A stretch of 64,000 bases of DNA from Limnovirga soli (GCF_013106755.1 NZ_WHPF01000003.1:372001-436000); one strand, 5' to 3'; positions 42,257-51,756 are shown, numbered from the stretch's first letter. Numbers and translations: made by a program. Notes: generated by a model not told the origin, from the sequence alone.

Positions 42257-43174
42257 TTGATCAGTGTATGTATTTGTACATATAACCCCAATGAAAAATA
42301 TTTAAACAGGGTTATAAATAGTATTCTTAGCCAGGATCTAGAGAAGCATAGCTGGGAGTTTTTTATAGTCGACAACAACAGCGCTCATCCGGTGAGTAAT
42401 ATTGATATAGTATTACAAAACAATATTAAGGTAGTAGTAGAGAAAACACCCGGATTAACTGCAGCAAGGAAATGCGCTAATAACATTGCCAATGGAGATA
42501 TTATAGTGTTTGTAGATGATGATAATATATTAAATCCGGACTATCTCAGTAAGGTAGAATATTCCTTTGAAGATAAAAGCATTGGCATACTAAGCGGGGC
42601 AATATTACCTGAATATGAGCAGGCACCAGAGGAGTGGTTTTACACTTATGAAGAAATGATTGCCATAAGAAGGCTTACAGGTTCAAGTGTGTTATTAAAT
42701 GATAAACATGTATATAATGGCAGATTTCCCATTGGTGCAGGGATGGCGGTAAGAAAAATGATTTTAAATGAATATTTCTGCAATCATTTAACTGCAGCCA
42801 ACTATATTGAGGGGCGTAAAGGAAATGAATTGTCTTCCGGCGAAGATATTGACCTTGATTTTTTTGCCATCAGTATCCAATATAAGATTGGTATTTACCC
42901 CTTATTGAAAATGAAGCATATTATACCGGCATCCCGTGTATCAATAGAATATATCAAACGACTTACCATTTCCTCGCTAAACAGCTCGTATTTGATTAAT
43001 CAAAAATGGAAAGTTCATTTTGGTGAAAATGTAATTGATTGCTTTGATCTTGATAAACCGGCAATTTTGATAAGATTAATCTGGAATATGGTGTTAGGGA
43101 GTATTAGCAGGAAAAAATATCTCCGGTTTGTTTTTTTAAAATCATTGTATAAATATCAAAAGGCTTTAGGGTAG
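42257..43174 (+). CDS. GT2 family glycosyltransferase with TTG start
   Basis: The 305-residue GT-A protein begins directly with the family motif ISVCICTYNPNEKYLNRVINS and has DNNSAH, TPGLTAARKCANNIANGD, the DxD metal site VDDDN, and SGEDIDLDFFAI as acceptor/base region. No ATG or GTG lies upstream in frame before stops at about 42236-42247. Translation must therefore begin at the TTG at 42257, or a later codon inside the domain. The glycosyltransferase resembles those handling GDP- or UDP-sugars in O-antigen loci. It is 34 bp after the previous gene and 11 bp before the polymerase gene. Confidence 0.88.
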   Translation: MISVCICTYNPNEKYLNRVINSILSQDLEKHSWEFFIVDNNSAHPVSNIDIVLQNNIKVVVEKTPGLTAARKCANNIANGDIIVFVDDDNILNPDYLSKVEYSFEDKSIGILSGAILPEYEQAPEEWFYTYEEMIAIRRLTGSSVLLNDKHVYNGRFPIGAGMAVRKMILNEYFCNHLTAANYIEGRKGNELSSGEDIDLDFFAISIQYKIGIYPLLKMKHIIPASRVSIEYIKRLTISSLNSSYLINQKWKVHFGENVIDCFDLDKPAILIRLIWNMVLGSISRKKYLRFVFLKSLYKYQKALG

Positions 43175-43185
43175 TTAGTAATATT

Positions 43186-44436
43186 ATGGATAATTTTTCT
43201 GCTTCCGTTACACCAAAAAGAGGAGTGCTGTTCAATTTGTTACCAGCCTTTTATTTTCTGGTATTATTGTTTTTTATACGGTCCTCAGTACAAGACAATA
43301 ATACTACATTGCTTTTATTGGCCGAAGGCGGATTGGCAGCGCTTTGTTATCTTTTCTTTTACAATAGTTTTTTTAAAAAATACTTCTATAAAATAAATGT
43401 ATACCTGCTAATATTTTATGCAACATATTATCTCATTTTTGGCTATAATTTCGGGCTCTCCTTTTTTCAAACACTTACCTATTTTGCCATAATATTTTCA
43501 AATATTATTATTGCAACTGTAGTAAGTTCTAAAAACAATTTTCTTACAATAAAGCATTTTATAGCAAGCCTGCTTTTTCTTACCTTTTTTGTGGTTTTTA
43601 TTCCAACCTATCTTTCAGTACAAAGTTTGGAGTTGGGCGCCTTTTATAATTTTACCGATAAGAGCCTGCTTACCGTAACGACCATGGATTCCCCTCTTAT
43701 TGCTGCTTTGTTATTATTATTATCGGGGTATGATATTTTCTTTAATAAAAAATTTACACTGCTTAATTTTTTATCAGCTGCCTTTGCCTTGTATATATTA
43801 ATGCTGTTTAGCCGAAGAGGTTTTATATTAAGCAGTATACTATCCTTCTCTTTTTATTTCCTGTACATAAAAGTTAAGAAGAACTGGCTGGTATATGCAC
43901 TATTGCTTTTCCTGTTTTTGCCCCTTTTCTGGGATACTCTATCTACTTATCTTGTTCTAATTGCCGATAATTCTATCTTCTCAAAACTAATTTTAAGAAA
44001 CGATACCGAAACCCTTCTTAGTGCTACAGGCAGGGCATCTGCATGGGCAAATATTCTGGAAGTATTTCTCCAGTTCAAATCGAAATTGATGCTAGGCTTT
44101 CATGGCAGAATACCAGCTGAATTTTTCCCCTCCACGGATGAAAATGGCAGATACGAACATGCGCATAATACTTTTCTGCAATTGTTTTTGGAGGGCGGGT
44201 ATTTTATGAATATTATATTCCTGTTAATGCTCATATTTTCTTTGCGCAATTATTTAAAGGCTAGAAAAGTAAATAGCAACTACCACAACTTTTATTTTAT
44301 CCTCCTCATATTTATGTTAAACATATCAGCCACCGAAACATTGATAAGGTATGTACAGTTTACAAATTTTATTTTCTGTTTTGTACTGGTGGCGTTTAAT
44401 GTGTCTAATTATCAGGTAATTAAAAGCAAAACATAA
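43186..44436 (+). CDS. Wzy/O-antigen ligase-like polymerase
   Basis: The 416-residue protein has about 11-12 predicted membrane helices. It has a large periplasmic loop near the C-terminal third carrying TGRASAWANILEVF..MLGFHGRIP and the HAHNTFLQLFLEGGY motif typical of the O-antigen ligase/polymerase (Wzy_C/WaaL) superfamily. It would polymerise flipped repeat units at the periplasmic face, in concert with the Wzc-like regulator. Sequence is otherwise poorly conserved, as is normal for this family. It sits between two glycosyltransferase genes in the same operon. Confidence 0.88.
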   Translation: MDNFSASVTPKRGVLFNLLPAFYFLVLLFFIRSSVQDNNTTLLLLAEGGLAALCYLFFYNSFFKKYFYKINVYLLIFYATYYLIFGYNFGLSFFQTLTYFAIIFSNIIIATVVSSKNNFLTIKHFIASLLFLTFFVVFIPTYLSVQSLELGAFYNFTDKSLLTVTTMDSPLIAALLLLLSGYDIFFNKKFTLLNFLSAAFALYILMLFSRRGFILSSILSFSFYFLYIKVKKNWLVYALLLFLFLPLFWDTLSTYLVLIADNSIFSKLILRNDTETLLSATGRASAWANILEVFLQFKSKLMLGFHGRIPAEFFPSTDENGRYEHAHNTFLQLFLEGGYFMNIIFLLMLIFSLRNYLKARKVNSNYHNFYFILLIFMLNISATETLIRYVQFTNFIFCFVLVAFNVSNYQVIKSKT

Positions 44437-44452
44437 TCGCTTCTTTTTATCC

Positions 44453-45460
44453 ATGCCCCGCACTTTTATAGTATATTATAGTTTTAAAAATACTGCCGGC
44501 AATCATGCCGGTATGGCTTATCTGGCAAAGGTTTTAAAAGATTCGGGCAATCAAATACATCTTTTAGCCAACTTGCCGCAGGAATATAAGGGTGGCCGTT
44601 ATTTTTCAAGGATACATGCTTTTTTCCTTAGTTTGTACCTGGTGCTTATTCTCAGGAAAAATGATAAAGTATTTTTTTTTGAATACCTCACCAAAGAGGT
44701 TGGCCATCAGGAAAAAATAGCCGGCACACTTCGCTTTTTTGGCAAACAAAATCAATTGTTCGGATTGGTACATCTTTCAGGTGCGCACCTGCTGGAATTA
44801 TATCATTCCAAATCAACTATTCAAAAGGCATTAGGGCCATTGAATAAAATAATGGTGCTAGGCAGCAGTTTACAATCTTTTCTTACAAGTCTACCTTTAC
44901 AACAGCAGGTAGTTTCCACGTTTCATTATGTAGACACTACATTTTATCACCCCATAAACAATAGTGTACCTCAGCAAAACCTGCAGGTATTAAGTGTGGG
45001 TAGCCTTAAAAGAAACTTTGCTTTATTGCAACAATTGGTAAAAGAATGTCCGCAAATTACTTTTCATATTTGTATGGGTAAAGCAAACCTGCAACATTTG
45101 TTTGCTGGCATGCCCAATGTGCAACTATATCCCTACCTGCCCGAAAAAGATATGCTTGCTTTAATGCAACAATGCCATACTGCCATTTCAGTTATGGAAG
45201 ATACCGTGGGCAGCAATGTAATAACTTCTGCTATGGCAGCAGGTTTAGTACAGGTGGTATCTGATGTGGGTTCTATTCGGGATTATTGCACAACGGAGAC
45301 GGCTTTTCTTTGTTCACAGCCGGCCGATTTTATACAGGCCCTGCAAACCTTATATCAAAATCCTTTACTGCTAAATAAAATGCAGCTGGCTAACCGGCAG
45401 GCTGCGCTGCAGTTTAGTAAAGAAAATTTTATACAGGTGTTCAATGCATTTATTGAATAG
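44453..45460 (+). CDS. GT4-like (GT-B) glycosyltransferase
   Basis: The 335-residue protein has an N-terminal NTAGNHAGMAYLAKVLKDSG, in the acceptor-side position of GT-B enzymes. The C-terminal half is the clear GT1/GT4 part: LSVGSLKRNFALL, YPYLPEKDMLALMQQCHTAISVMED, SNVITSAMAAGLVQVVSDVGSIRDY and the C-terminal closing helix. The usual EGFG/E-x7-E motif is represented by the weaker EDTVGSNVITSAMA. It would transfer a sugar from a nucleotide donor to the lipid-linked repeat unit. It starts 16 bp after the polymerase gene, and a paired repeat element follows it. Confidence 0.82.
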   Translation: MPRTFIVYYSFKNTAGNHAGMAYLAKVLKDSGNQIHLLANLPQEYKGGRYFSRIHAFFLSLYLVLILRKNDKVFFFEYLTKEVGHQEKIAGTLRFFGKQNQLFGLVHLSGAHLLELYHSKSTIQKALGPLNKIMVLGSSLQSFLTSLPLQQQVVSTFHYVDTTFYHPINNSVPQQNLQVLSVGSLKRNFALLQQLVKECPQITFHICMGKANLQHLFAGMPNVQLYPYLPEKDMLALMQQCHTAISVMEDTVGSNVITSAMAAGLVQVVSDVGSIRDYCTTETAFLCSQPADFIQALQTLYQNPLLLNKMQLANRQAALQFSKENFIQVFNAFIE

Positions 45461-45504
45461 CTTTTCTTTTTTGAGCCCAGCAATTTTTTTACATGGCATC
45501 CAGG

Positions 45505-45594
45505 TTGCGTCGCACTCTTGTACGTTCTGTTCTTTGCGCATCAAACTGTAATATTTGCTGCGGTATTTGTTGCAGTACAAGTGTGCGACGCAAG
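45505..45594. repeat. Intergenic inverted-repeat element, paired arms (locus 10)
   Basis: Left arm 45505-45523 and right arm 45575-45594 with a spacer of about 50 bp. One arm is of the ACTCTTG and one of the ACACTTG subtype. A GCCGGG block lies at 45618-45623. It lies between two glycosyltransferase genes. Confidence 0.92.
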
Positions 45595-45676
45595 GATGTT
45601 GACATATGCATCAACAGCCGGGTTCATAGATGTTAGAATTATACAGCCAATGGCTAAATTTTTATACTACTGATAC

Positions 45677-46570
45677 ATGACAAGTCCTTTAGTCTCGGTT
45701 TTAATGTGTGTATACAATGGGGCAAACCTGCTGCCATTTACTATTGAAAGTATACTGGAGCAAACATTTACCCGTTTTGAATGCATTATTGTGAATGATG
45801 GTTCTACAGATGATTCATTATCCATCATAGAAAAATATGCTGCCATTGATGATAGAATAAAACTGATAAATAAACCCAATTCGGGGTTGATTAATAGCCT
45901 GAATGTTGGCCTGCAGGCCTGCACCTGTGATATTGTAATAAGGCATGATGCAGAAGATATTTCGCACAAAAACAGGTTTGAAATTTTGTACAACGAAATG
46001 CTGCAACGGCCGGATGTGGCTTGTGTGGCCACGCTTTCTTTTTTTATTAATACATCTTTGCAGGTAATAGGTTTTTCTCCGCTGCAGCCCGGACTTGATT
46101 TAAATGAAGCGCTGGATAAAAATCAAACAAAAATCTGGCACCCCAATGTGGTGTATCGCAAAAAGGATGTGTTAAGTGTAGGTGGTTATCCCAATGTGCC
46201 CCATGCAGAAGATCATGCACTTTGGAAACTAATGCGGCAAAAAGGGTTAACATTTTTTATGTTGCGCAAGCCCATATACGCATACCTGAAAGAACCTACG
46301 GGCGTAAGTTATAACAATATGTTTACCCAGGTAAAAGCAGTAGTTGATGCCGGCAATATTACCACCACCGATGATACCATTGCAGCTATTGTTACCCGTA
46401 ATAGAATTAGAAACCAATATTTGTATGGCTTTCCAAAAGAAATAGATAACCAGCCATTGTTTTGGGTAATGTATTTCAAATTGCTGGCTGTTTACCAGCG
46501 CTTGCTTATTTTTAAATACCGTTCCTATTTAAAAGGGTTTACTGCATTAAAGCAAAAGCAGAAAGCCTAA
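45677..46570 (+). CDS. GT2 family glycosyltransferase
   Basis: The 297-residue GT-A protein has VSVLMCVYNGANLLPFTIESIL, NDGSTDDSL, the IRHDAEDISH metal-site region and NVPHAEDHALWKLMRQKG as acceptor/base motif. It resembles the EpsE/WaaV-like GT2 group. There are no transmembrane segments; the basic C-terminus may bind the membrane. It is the first of a four-gene run (glycosyltransferase, methyltransferase, GT4, epimerase) with gaps of 11 bp, an 8-bp overlap and 21 bp. Donor sugar unknown. Confidence 0.9.
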   Translation: MTSPLVSVLMCVYNGANLLPFTIESILEQTFTRFECIIVNDGSTDDSLSIIEKYAAIDDRIKLINKPNSGLINSLNVGLQACTCDIVIRHDAEDISHKNRFEILYNEMLQRPDVACVATLSFFINTSLQVIGFSPLQPGLDLNEALDKNQTKIWHPNVVYRKKDVLSVGGYPNVPHAEDHALWKLMRQKGLTFFMLRKPIYAYLKEPTGVSYNNMFTQVKAVVDAGNITTTDDTIAAIVTRNRIRNQYLYGFPKEIDNQPLFWVMYFKLLAVYQRLLIFKYRSYLKGFTALKQKQKA

Positions 46571-46581
46571 ATTATATTGCT

Positions 46582-47355
46582 ATGAGTAATGATATTGTAG
46601 AAATAAACAGGGCTTATTACAATAAATCGTATTCGGCCAAAACTGTTTTATTTGGATTAATTCATTCCTGGATTTCTTTTGACCAGCAATCAAAATCCAG
46701 AAAAAATTTTGAGGAAATACAGCCTTTAATAGAAGCCTGTACACATAAGCCGGTGTATTATCTGGACTATGGTTTTGGCCATGGTTCCCTGTTATTAAAA
46801 ATGCCAGCAGGTGTGGCTATTTATGGTTGCGATATTGCAGATGAAGCAGTGCGTAACCTGAATAATATTGCCGGTGTGTTAAAAAGAAATATAAAAGTTA
46901 CTACTGTAGAAAATTTTGATGCATTTGTAAATGGAGTTTCTTTTAATATTATTTCCTGCTCACATGTTCTAGAGCATGTAGAAGATGATGCTGCTTTGGT
47001 TGGTATTTTTAAAAAGCATTTACATAAGGATGGAAAACTGGTGATTAACTTACCTGTAAATGAAGTTTGGAACGATCCCAAACATGCCCGAAAATATACT
47101 CCGCAATCTGCCACAGACTTATTGGGCAGTCACGGGTTTGTTGTAGAGAAAATGTTGCAGTGCGACAGATTAACAGCATTTTTTTTGCACCACGAACAGG
47201 TGAAACCAGTGGCAAAACCTTTTAAAATAATGTTGCGGGCAATCAGGCTATTTTTTGCAGTTATGCCTGGCTTTTTTTCTACAATGGCGGATAAATGGCT
47301 GCCGGCAAAATATGAATTTCAGCAGTTAATACTTGTAGCCCGTTTACATGAATAA
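46582..47355 (+). CDS. SAM-dependent methyltransferase (class I)
   Basis: The 257-residue protein has the SAM-binding motif I LDYGFGHGSLLLKM, motif II CDIADEA, and post-motifs NIISCSHVLEHVEDDAAL and LHKDGKLVINLPV, as in methyltransf_11/23 proteins. Its last 8 bp overlap the next gene's start, so it is translationally coupled to a GT4 enzyme. In polysaccharide loci such enzymes O-methylate a sugar or cap the chain terminus, which can set chain length; which applies here cannot be seen. No membrane segments except weak hydrophobicity near the C-terminus. Confidence 0.87.
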   Translation: MSNDIVEINRAYYNKSYSAKTVLFGLIHSWISFDQQSKSRKNFEEIQPLIEACTHKPVYYLDYGFGHGSLLLKMPAGVAIYGCDIADEAVRNLNNIAGVLKRNIKVTTVENFDAFVNGVSFNIISCSHVLEHVEDDAALVGIFKKHLHKDGKLVINLPVNEVWNDPKHARKYTPQSATDLLGSHGFVVEKMLQCDRLTAFFLHHEQVKPVAKPFKIMLRAIRLFFAVMPGFFSTMADKWLPAKYEFQQLILVARLHE

Positions 47356-48454
47356 AATATTGGTGGTTGGACAAACCCCGCCACCTATTGGGGGGCAGGC
47401 GGTGATGATTGAGGAAATTATTAATGCTCCGTATACCAATGCTCGCATATATCATGTGCGTATGGCTTTTTCTAAAGGCATGGATGATATGGGGCGGATA
47501 CAGGTAGCCAAGATTTTTCACCTGTTTTCTGTTATACTGCATATTTGGTATTATAGAATAGTAAAGGGTGTAAACATACTTTATTACCCTCCTTCCGGTC
47601 CGGATAAGGTACCTGTTTACAGAGATATCATTATACTGGTTGCTACCCGGTGGATGTTTTCTAAAACCATTTTTCACTTTCATGCCGGTGGGCTTTCTGA
47701 ATTTTGGCCCCGCCTTGGCCGTATGGCTCAATTTCTTTTTAAGCTGGCCTTTTTTTACCCGGATGCCACCATCTCTCTATCTACACTGGTGCCGCCGGAT
47801 GCAGCATTTATAAAATCCCGCAAACAATATATTATTCCTTATGGCATAGCAGATGAGTATACAACCGCTTATGATAAATTGAACAATAAGTTGCCCTTAC
47901 GGATATTATTTATGGGCGTAATGCGTGAAACCAAGGGCGAGTTTATTTTGCTGGAAGCCTGCCGCCAACTGGCAGCAAAAGGGATAGAATTTGCAGTAGA
48001 TTTTGCAGGCAGCTTTCATAACAAAGCCATAGAACAACAGTTTTATGATTTTGTTGAAACACACCAATTACAAAAAAATGTGTTTTACCGGGGTGTAGTA
48101 AGTGGAGAAGATAAAAGGCAATTATTTGCCAGTGCAGATATTTTTTGCTTTCCCAGTTATTTTGAATCAGAAACCTTTGGATTGGTGGTTGTGGAAGCCA
48201 TGCAGTTTTGCCTGCCGGTGGTAAGCACTAACTGGCGCGGCATTCCAGGTAATGTAGCTAATGGAGTAAACGGTTTTTTGGTAAATATAAAAGATGCCCA
48301 AGCCGTAGCCGAAAAATTGGAATTGCTTTTATTGGATAATGCTTTAAGGGCAAAAATGGGTGCTAACAGCAGGGCAATATACCTGGAGAAATTTACAACA
48401 GATAGATTTTTGCAATTAATGGATACTTGTTTTTCAGCACCGTATAATCGTTAA
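47348..48454 (+). CDS. GT4 family glycosyltransferase
   Basis: The 368-residue GT-B enzyme has the N-terminal loop VVGQTPPPIGGQAVMIEEI and the GT4 C-terminal signature: FMGVMRETKGEFILLEA, VFYRGVVSGEDKRQLFASADIFCFPSYFESETFGLVVVEAMQFCLPVVST (E-x7-E donor site), and WRGIPGNVANGVNGFLV. It overlaps the methyltransferase gene by 8 bp. It transfers a hexose-type sugar from a nucleotide donor, likely to the growing repeat unit at the inner membrane. Confidence 0.92.
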   Translation: MNKILVVGQTPPPIGGQAVMIEEIINAPYTNARIYHVRMAFSKGMDDMGRIQVAKIFHLFSVILHIWYYRIVKGVNILYYPPSGPDKVPVYRDIIILVATRWMFSKTIFHFHAGGLSEFWPRLGRMAQFLFKLAFFYPDATISLSTLVPPDAAFIKSRKQYIIPYGIADEYTTAYDKLNNKLPLRILFMGVMRETKGEFILLEACRQLAAKGIEFAVDFAGSFHNKAIEQQFYDFVETHQLQKNVFYRGVVSGEDKRQLFASADIFCFPSYFESETFGLVVVEAMQFCLPVVSTNWRGIPGNVANGVNGFLVNIKDAQAVAEKLELLLLDNALRAKMGANSRAIYLEKFTTDRFLQLMDTCFSAPYNR

Positions 48455-48475
48455 ACGCTTTTTTAATTTTACAGG

Positions 48476-49468
48476 ATGAATGAGAAAATATTAATTACCG
48501 GTGGTAATGGTTTTATAGGCACTAATCTGGTAGAGGCATTCAGGCAGGCTAAGGCATCTGCCGAATACACCGTTATAATTGTTGATATTGCCGCTCCCAA
48601 AATACCATTACTGCCAAATGAGATTTGGAGTAATACAGATATTATGGATTTGGCTGCTTTAAACAAAGTGTTCGCCACTTATATGCCTGATGTAGTAATA
48701 CACCTGGCAGCATTAACCGATTGCGATCCTAAACTGGTAATGGCCGATTATATAGTTAATACCCAGGGCTCAACCCATATTTTTAATATGGTTCAACAAT
48801 ACCAGGTATCGTTTTTAATGCATACCTCTACTCAATTTGTACATCAGGGTGAAGGGCTTCCGGTATCTGATACAGATTATGCGCCGCATACGGTGTATGG
48901 CGAATCAAAAATTGTTTCTGAAAATATATTGCGCTCTGCAGCATATACCTTTAACTGGGTTATTATCAGACCTACCAATATTTGGGGCCCCTGGCATTTA
49001 CGCTACCCGCATGAGTTTTGGAAAGTACTTCGCGATGGAAAATATTTTCACCCCGGTACCAAGAAAGTTACACGGTCTTATGGCTTTGTAAGTAATATCT
49101 GTTTTCAAATGATTGCCCTGGTGCAAAAGCGAAATGAACCAGCCGTAAGCCGGCAGGTATTTTATGTGGGCGATGCACCATTGTTATTGTTTGATTGGGC
49201 AAATAAATTTTCATTGGCTATTACTGGTAAAAAAGCCAGGGTGGTGCCATCTGCCATGGTGTATATGCTGGCTTTGTTTGGCTCGGGTTTGCAAAAAATT
49301 GGGGTGGGTTTTCCTATTACTTTGTCAAGGTATAAAAGTATGGCATCAGATAACCCTGCGCCAATGCAAAAAACATTTGATGTACTGGGCCCATCAACAT
49401 ATTCTTTGGATGAAGGTGTACAAATAACGGCGAAATGGCTTACCGGTTTTTGGGAAAAAAATGCATAG
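48476..49468 (+). CDS. NAD-dependent epimerase/dehydratase (extended SDR)
   Basis: The 330-residue protein has the Rossmann start ILITGGNGFIGTNLVEAF, HLAALTDCDP, catalytic Thr in HTSTQFVHQ, YGESK (Tyr and Lys) and RPTNIWGPW, so it is an intact extended SDR acting on a nucleotide sugar. The C-terminal part contains a hydrophobic segment (VPSAMVYMLALFGSGLQKIG) like those in 3-beta-HSD-like epimerases. Possible roles include 4-epimerisation or 4-keto reduction of an NDP-sugar. It follows the GT4 gene by 21 bp and closes this sub-operon before a paired repeat element. Confidence 0.87.
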   Translation: MNEKILITGGNGFIGTNLVEAFRQAKASAEYTVIIVDIAAPKIPLLPNEIWSNTDIMDLAALNKVFATYMPDVVIHLAALTDCDPKLVMADYIVNTQGSTHIFNMVQQYQVSFLMHTSTQFVHQGEGLPVSDTDYAPHTVYGESKIVSENILRSAAYTFNWVIIRPTNIWGPWHLRYPHEFWKVLRDGKYFHPGTKKVTRSYGFVSNICFQMIALVQKRNEPAVSRQVFYVGDAPLLLFDWANKFSLAITGKKARVVPSAMVYMLALFGSGLQKIGVGFPITLSRYKSMASDNPAPMQKTFDVLGPSTYSLDEGVQITAKWLTGFWEKNA

Positions 49469-49503
49469 TTATTTACCCGGCTATATAACAAGGTGCGACT
49501 TTA

Positions 49504-49592
49504 CTTGCGTCGCACACTTGTACGGCAGAATACCCATGAGCTAATAACAAAGTGCCTGGTTAAGTGCAGAAAGTACAAGGGTGCGACGCAAG
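49504..49592. repeat. Intergenic inverted-repeat element, paired arms (locus 11)
   Basis: Left arm 49504-49523 (ACACTTG subtype) and right arm 49573-49592 (GTACAAGGGTGCGACGCAAG), 89 bp overall. An ACCCGGCTATA block lies at 49475-49485. It lies between the epimerase and GT26 genes. Confidence 0.93.
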
Positions 49593-49676
49593 CGGTGCAC
49601 AATAGAAGTGCTATAGTCTGGCTCAGAAAAACAGATAATATTATTTGGCATGTAACAACCATAATAGTTACACGTA

Positions 49677-50447
49677 ATGATGAAGAAACAACTGATAAGT
49701 TTACAAATAAGTATTGCCAGCTTTAAACAGGTGATAGATGAAATTATAATTCTGGCTACAAAAAAGCAATCAGCGTATGTATGTATTGCCAATGTACATA
49801 TGTTGGTAGAAGCCCATAACGATGCGGCCTTTGCGGATATTGTAAACAGTGCAGATATGGTTACACCGGATGGTATGCCATTGGCAAAATCTATTAAATG
49901 GTTATATGGTATTAAGCAAGATAGGGTAGCAGGTATGGATGTGTTACCCGCCGTGATAGAAGAAGCCATTAGTAAAAATCTACCTGTTTTTTTCTATGGC
50001 GGGTCATCGCAAATGCTGGAACGTACAAAAGCATATATTGATACAATATACCCGCAATTGCAGGTGGGTGGCATGATATCGCCTCCGTTTAGGCCATTAA
50101 CTACCGAAGAAACTGAACAGGATATTGCTGCCATTAATCAGTCAGGTGCACAAATAGTATTTGTAGTATTGGGCTGTCCCAAGCAGGAAAAATGGATGCA
50201 TTCCATGCGTGGGCGCATACATGCGGTAATGCTGGGAATTGGAGGGGCATTACCCGTTATGGTGGGTATGCAAAAAAGAGCACCGGTATGGGTACAAAAA
50301 AGCAGCCTGGAATGGTTATATCGTTTGTGCCAAGAGCCGAGGCGTTTGTTTAAACGTTATGCCACCACAAATACGGTTTTTATGTGGCTGCTTGGCAAAG
50401 CACTATTACAAAAAATGTTTACAAGAAAAAGCACCGGCACGCATTAG
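49677..50447 (+). CDS. WecG/TagA/CpsF family glycosyltransferase (GT26)
   Basis: The 256-residue protein matches GT26: CIANVHMLVEAHNDAAF, the catalytic-region TPDGMPLAK, FFYGGSSQMLERTKAYI, VFVVLGCPKQEKWM, GIGGALPVMVGMQKRAPVWVQKSSLEWLYRLCQEPRRLFKRY. Members transfer N-acetylmannosamine(uronic acid) or glucosyl residues to undecaprenyl-PP-sugar as the second assembly step; the C-terminal basic region docks on the membrane. Its last 4 bp overlap the 3' end of the convergent GH53 gene. Start: two ATGs in a row at 49677/49680. Confidence 0.93.
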   Translation: MMKKQLISLQISIASFKQVIDEIIILATKKQSAYVCIANVHMLVEAHNDAAFADIVNSADMVTPDGMPLAKSIKWLYGIKQDRVAGMDVLPAVIEEAISKNLPVFFYGGSSQMLERTKAYIDTIYPQLQVGGMISPPFRPLTTEETEQDIAAINQSGAQIVFVVLGCPKQEKWMHSMRGRIHAVMLGIGGALPVMVGMQKRAPVWVQKSSLEWLYRLCQEPRRLFKRYATTNTVFMWLLGKALLQKMFTRKSTGTH

Positions 50448-51616
50448 TTGGCATACTGGTTAAACGCCTTTAAAGCCGGCAGGGCTTTATGATCAAAATC
50501 AAAAAGGGTAAGGTTTACCCATGGCGATTGATAAGGTGCTTTTTTATCTCCCTTATAAGCTACCCAATCGGGCGCCCAATAACAAAAACCTATTCCCCTG
50601 TGATTGGGTATTGCCTTTAGCCTTTTTCTAAGTTCAAGCAAATAGTTTTTTTGTCCTTCGGGTGTAGCGTCCATATTTTTTACCAACTTGGCGTTTTCAC
50701 CTAGCGATAGCTTTGCCTGGCTGTTAGATGCAAGGGTAAAAGGATACACCGTTTCGGTAATAAGCACATTTTTTTTGTATTTCTGCGTAAGGGAACTAAG
50801 TGTTTTTTGCAGCTGATCCATATCGTTGGTTGGCGCAAATGGGTAAAAGGAAATGCCCATTATATTATAGTTAACCTTATAGGTACTCATTCGCTTAAAA
50901 AACCTGTCTGCACCTTTTAAATTGGCATACTGTATTAATATTTTAATCCGATTTTTTTTATCGGCATCTTTAACGGCTTTAATGCCTGTTTTTAGTAACG
51001 TGGTAAAATAAGGCCAGTTATTTTCTGAGGAATCGCTTACATTGCCAGCCCCCCATAATATGCCCCCATTTACTTCATTCCCAATTTGTACAATATCGGG
51101 CACAACGCCATTAGCTATAAACAGGGCGATGGTATGGTAAGTATATTTGTACAGGCTATCCTGCATATCTTTTTTGTTTAGTTGAGCCCATGCTTTGGGG
51201 ATGGGTTGTTTCATAATATCTGCCCAGTTATCGGCATAATGAAAATCAAGAAGTATCGACATGCCTGCTGCTTTTACCCTTTTGGCATAAGCAAGTACTT
51301 CCTGTACACTGCTGTTTTTGCCATTAGGCGTATGCCAAAGTCTTAGCCTTACCAAATTACAGCCATTGCTTTTAAAAATATCCAGGGTAGACATAGGTTT
51401 ATCGCCATCGTAGAAAACTTGTTGTTCATCTTCCAGCATGGGGGAGAAGGATAAATCAGCGCCACGATAAAAACTAGGTGGCACAGTGTCTGTAGTAAAT
51501 GGCTTGGCAGCTGCATTGTTCATGTAAAAAGCTAAAATGCAGATAGCTATTGCCTGTAGTAAAATGATGCCGTTATTTTTTTTAATAAAGCTGTAGGGCA
51601 ATTGTGCACTATTCAT
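50444..51616 (-). CDS. GH53 endo-beta-1,4-galactanase-like glycosidase
   Basis: The 390-residue protein has an N-terminal hydrophobic segment (IILLQAIAICILAFYMNNAAA) that serves as signal peptide or anchor. A GH53 TIM barrel follows: FYRGADLSFSPMLED, VRLRLWHTP, LLDFHYADNWADIMKQP with WAQL, the acid/base Glu in IVQIGNEVNGGILW and the nucleophile Glu in VLITETVYPFT. GH53 enzymes cut beta-1,4-galactan side chains. It is the only minus-strand gene inside the polysaccharide locus, and it converges with the GT26 gene by a 4-bp overlap. It could trim the produced glycan or be an unrelated glycan-degrading gene. Catalytic residues appear intact. Confidence 0.92.
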   Translation of the reverse strand: MNSAQLPYSFIKKNNGIILLQAIAICILAFYMNNAAAKPFTTDTVPPSFYRGADLSFSPMLEDEQQVFYDGDKPMSTLDIFKSNGCNLVRLRLWHTPNGKNSSVQEVLAYAKRVKAAGMSILLDFHYADNWADIMKQPIPKAWAQLNKKDMQDSLYKYTYHTIALFIANGVVPDIVQIGNEVNGGILWGAGNVSDSSENNWPYFTTLLKTGIKAVKDADKKNRIKILIQYANLKGADRFFKRMSTYKVNYNIMGISFYPFAPTNDMDQLQKTLSSLTQKYKKNVLITETVYPFTLASNSQAKLSLGENAKLVKNMDATPEGQKNYLLELRKRLKAIPNHRGIGFCYWAPDWVAYKGDKKAPYQSPWVNLTLFDFDHKALPALKAFNQYAN

Positions 51617-51756
51617 GGGTTAATATATTAAACGATTATGTGGTGTTTTTTAATTAAAGATAAACATTGGCATTTACCATGCCATTCTTTTATGAAATGG
51701 TTAACCATTAAAAACTAACACAAATAGAATTGACTGAAACTGTATTAGTTGGATTT

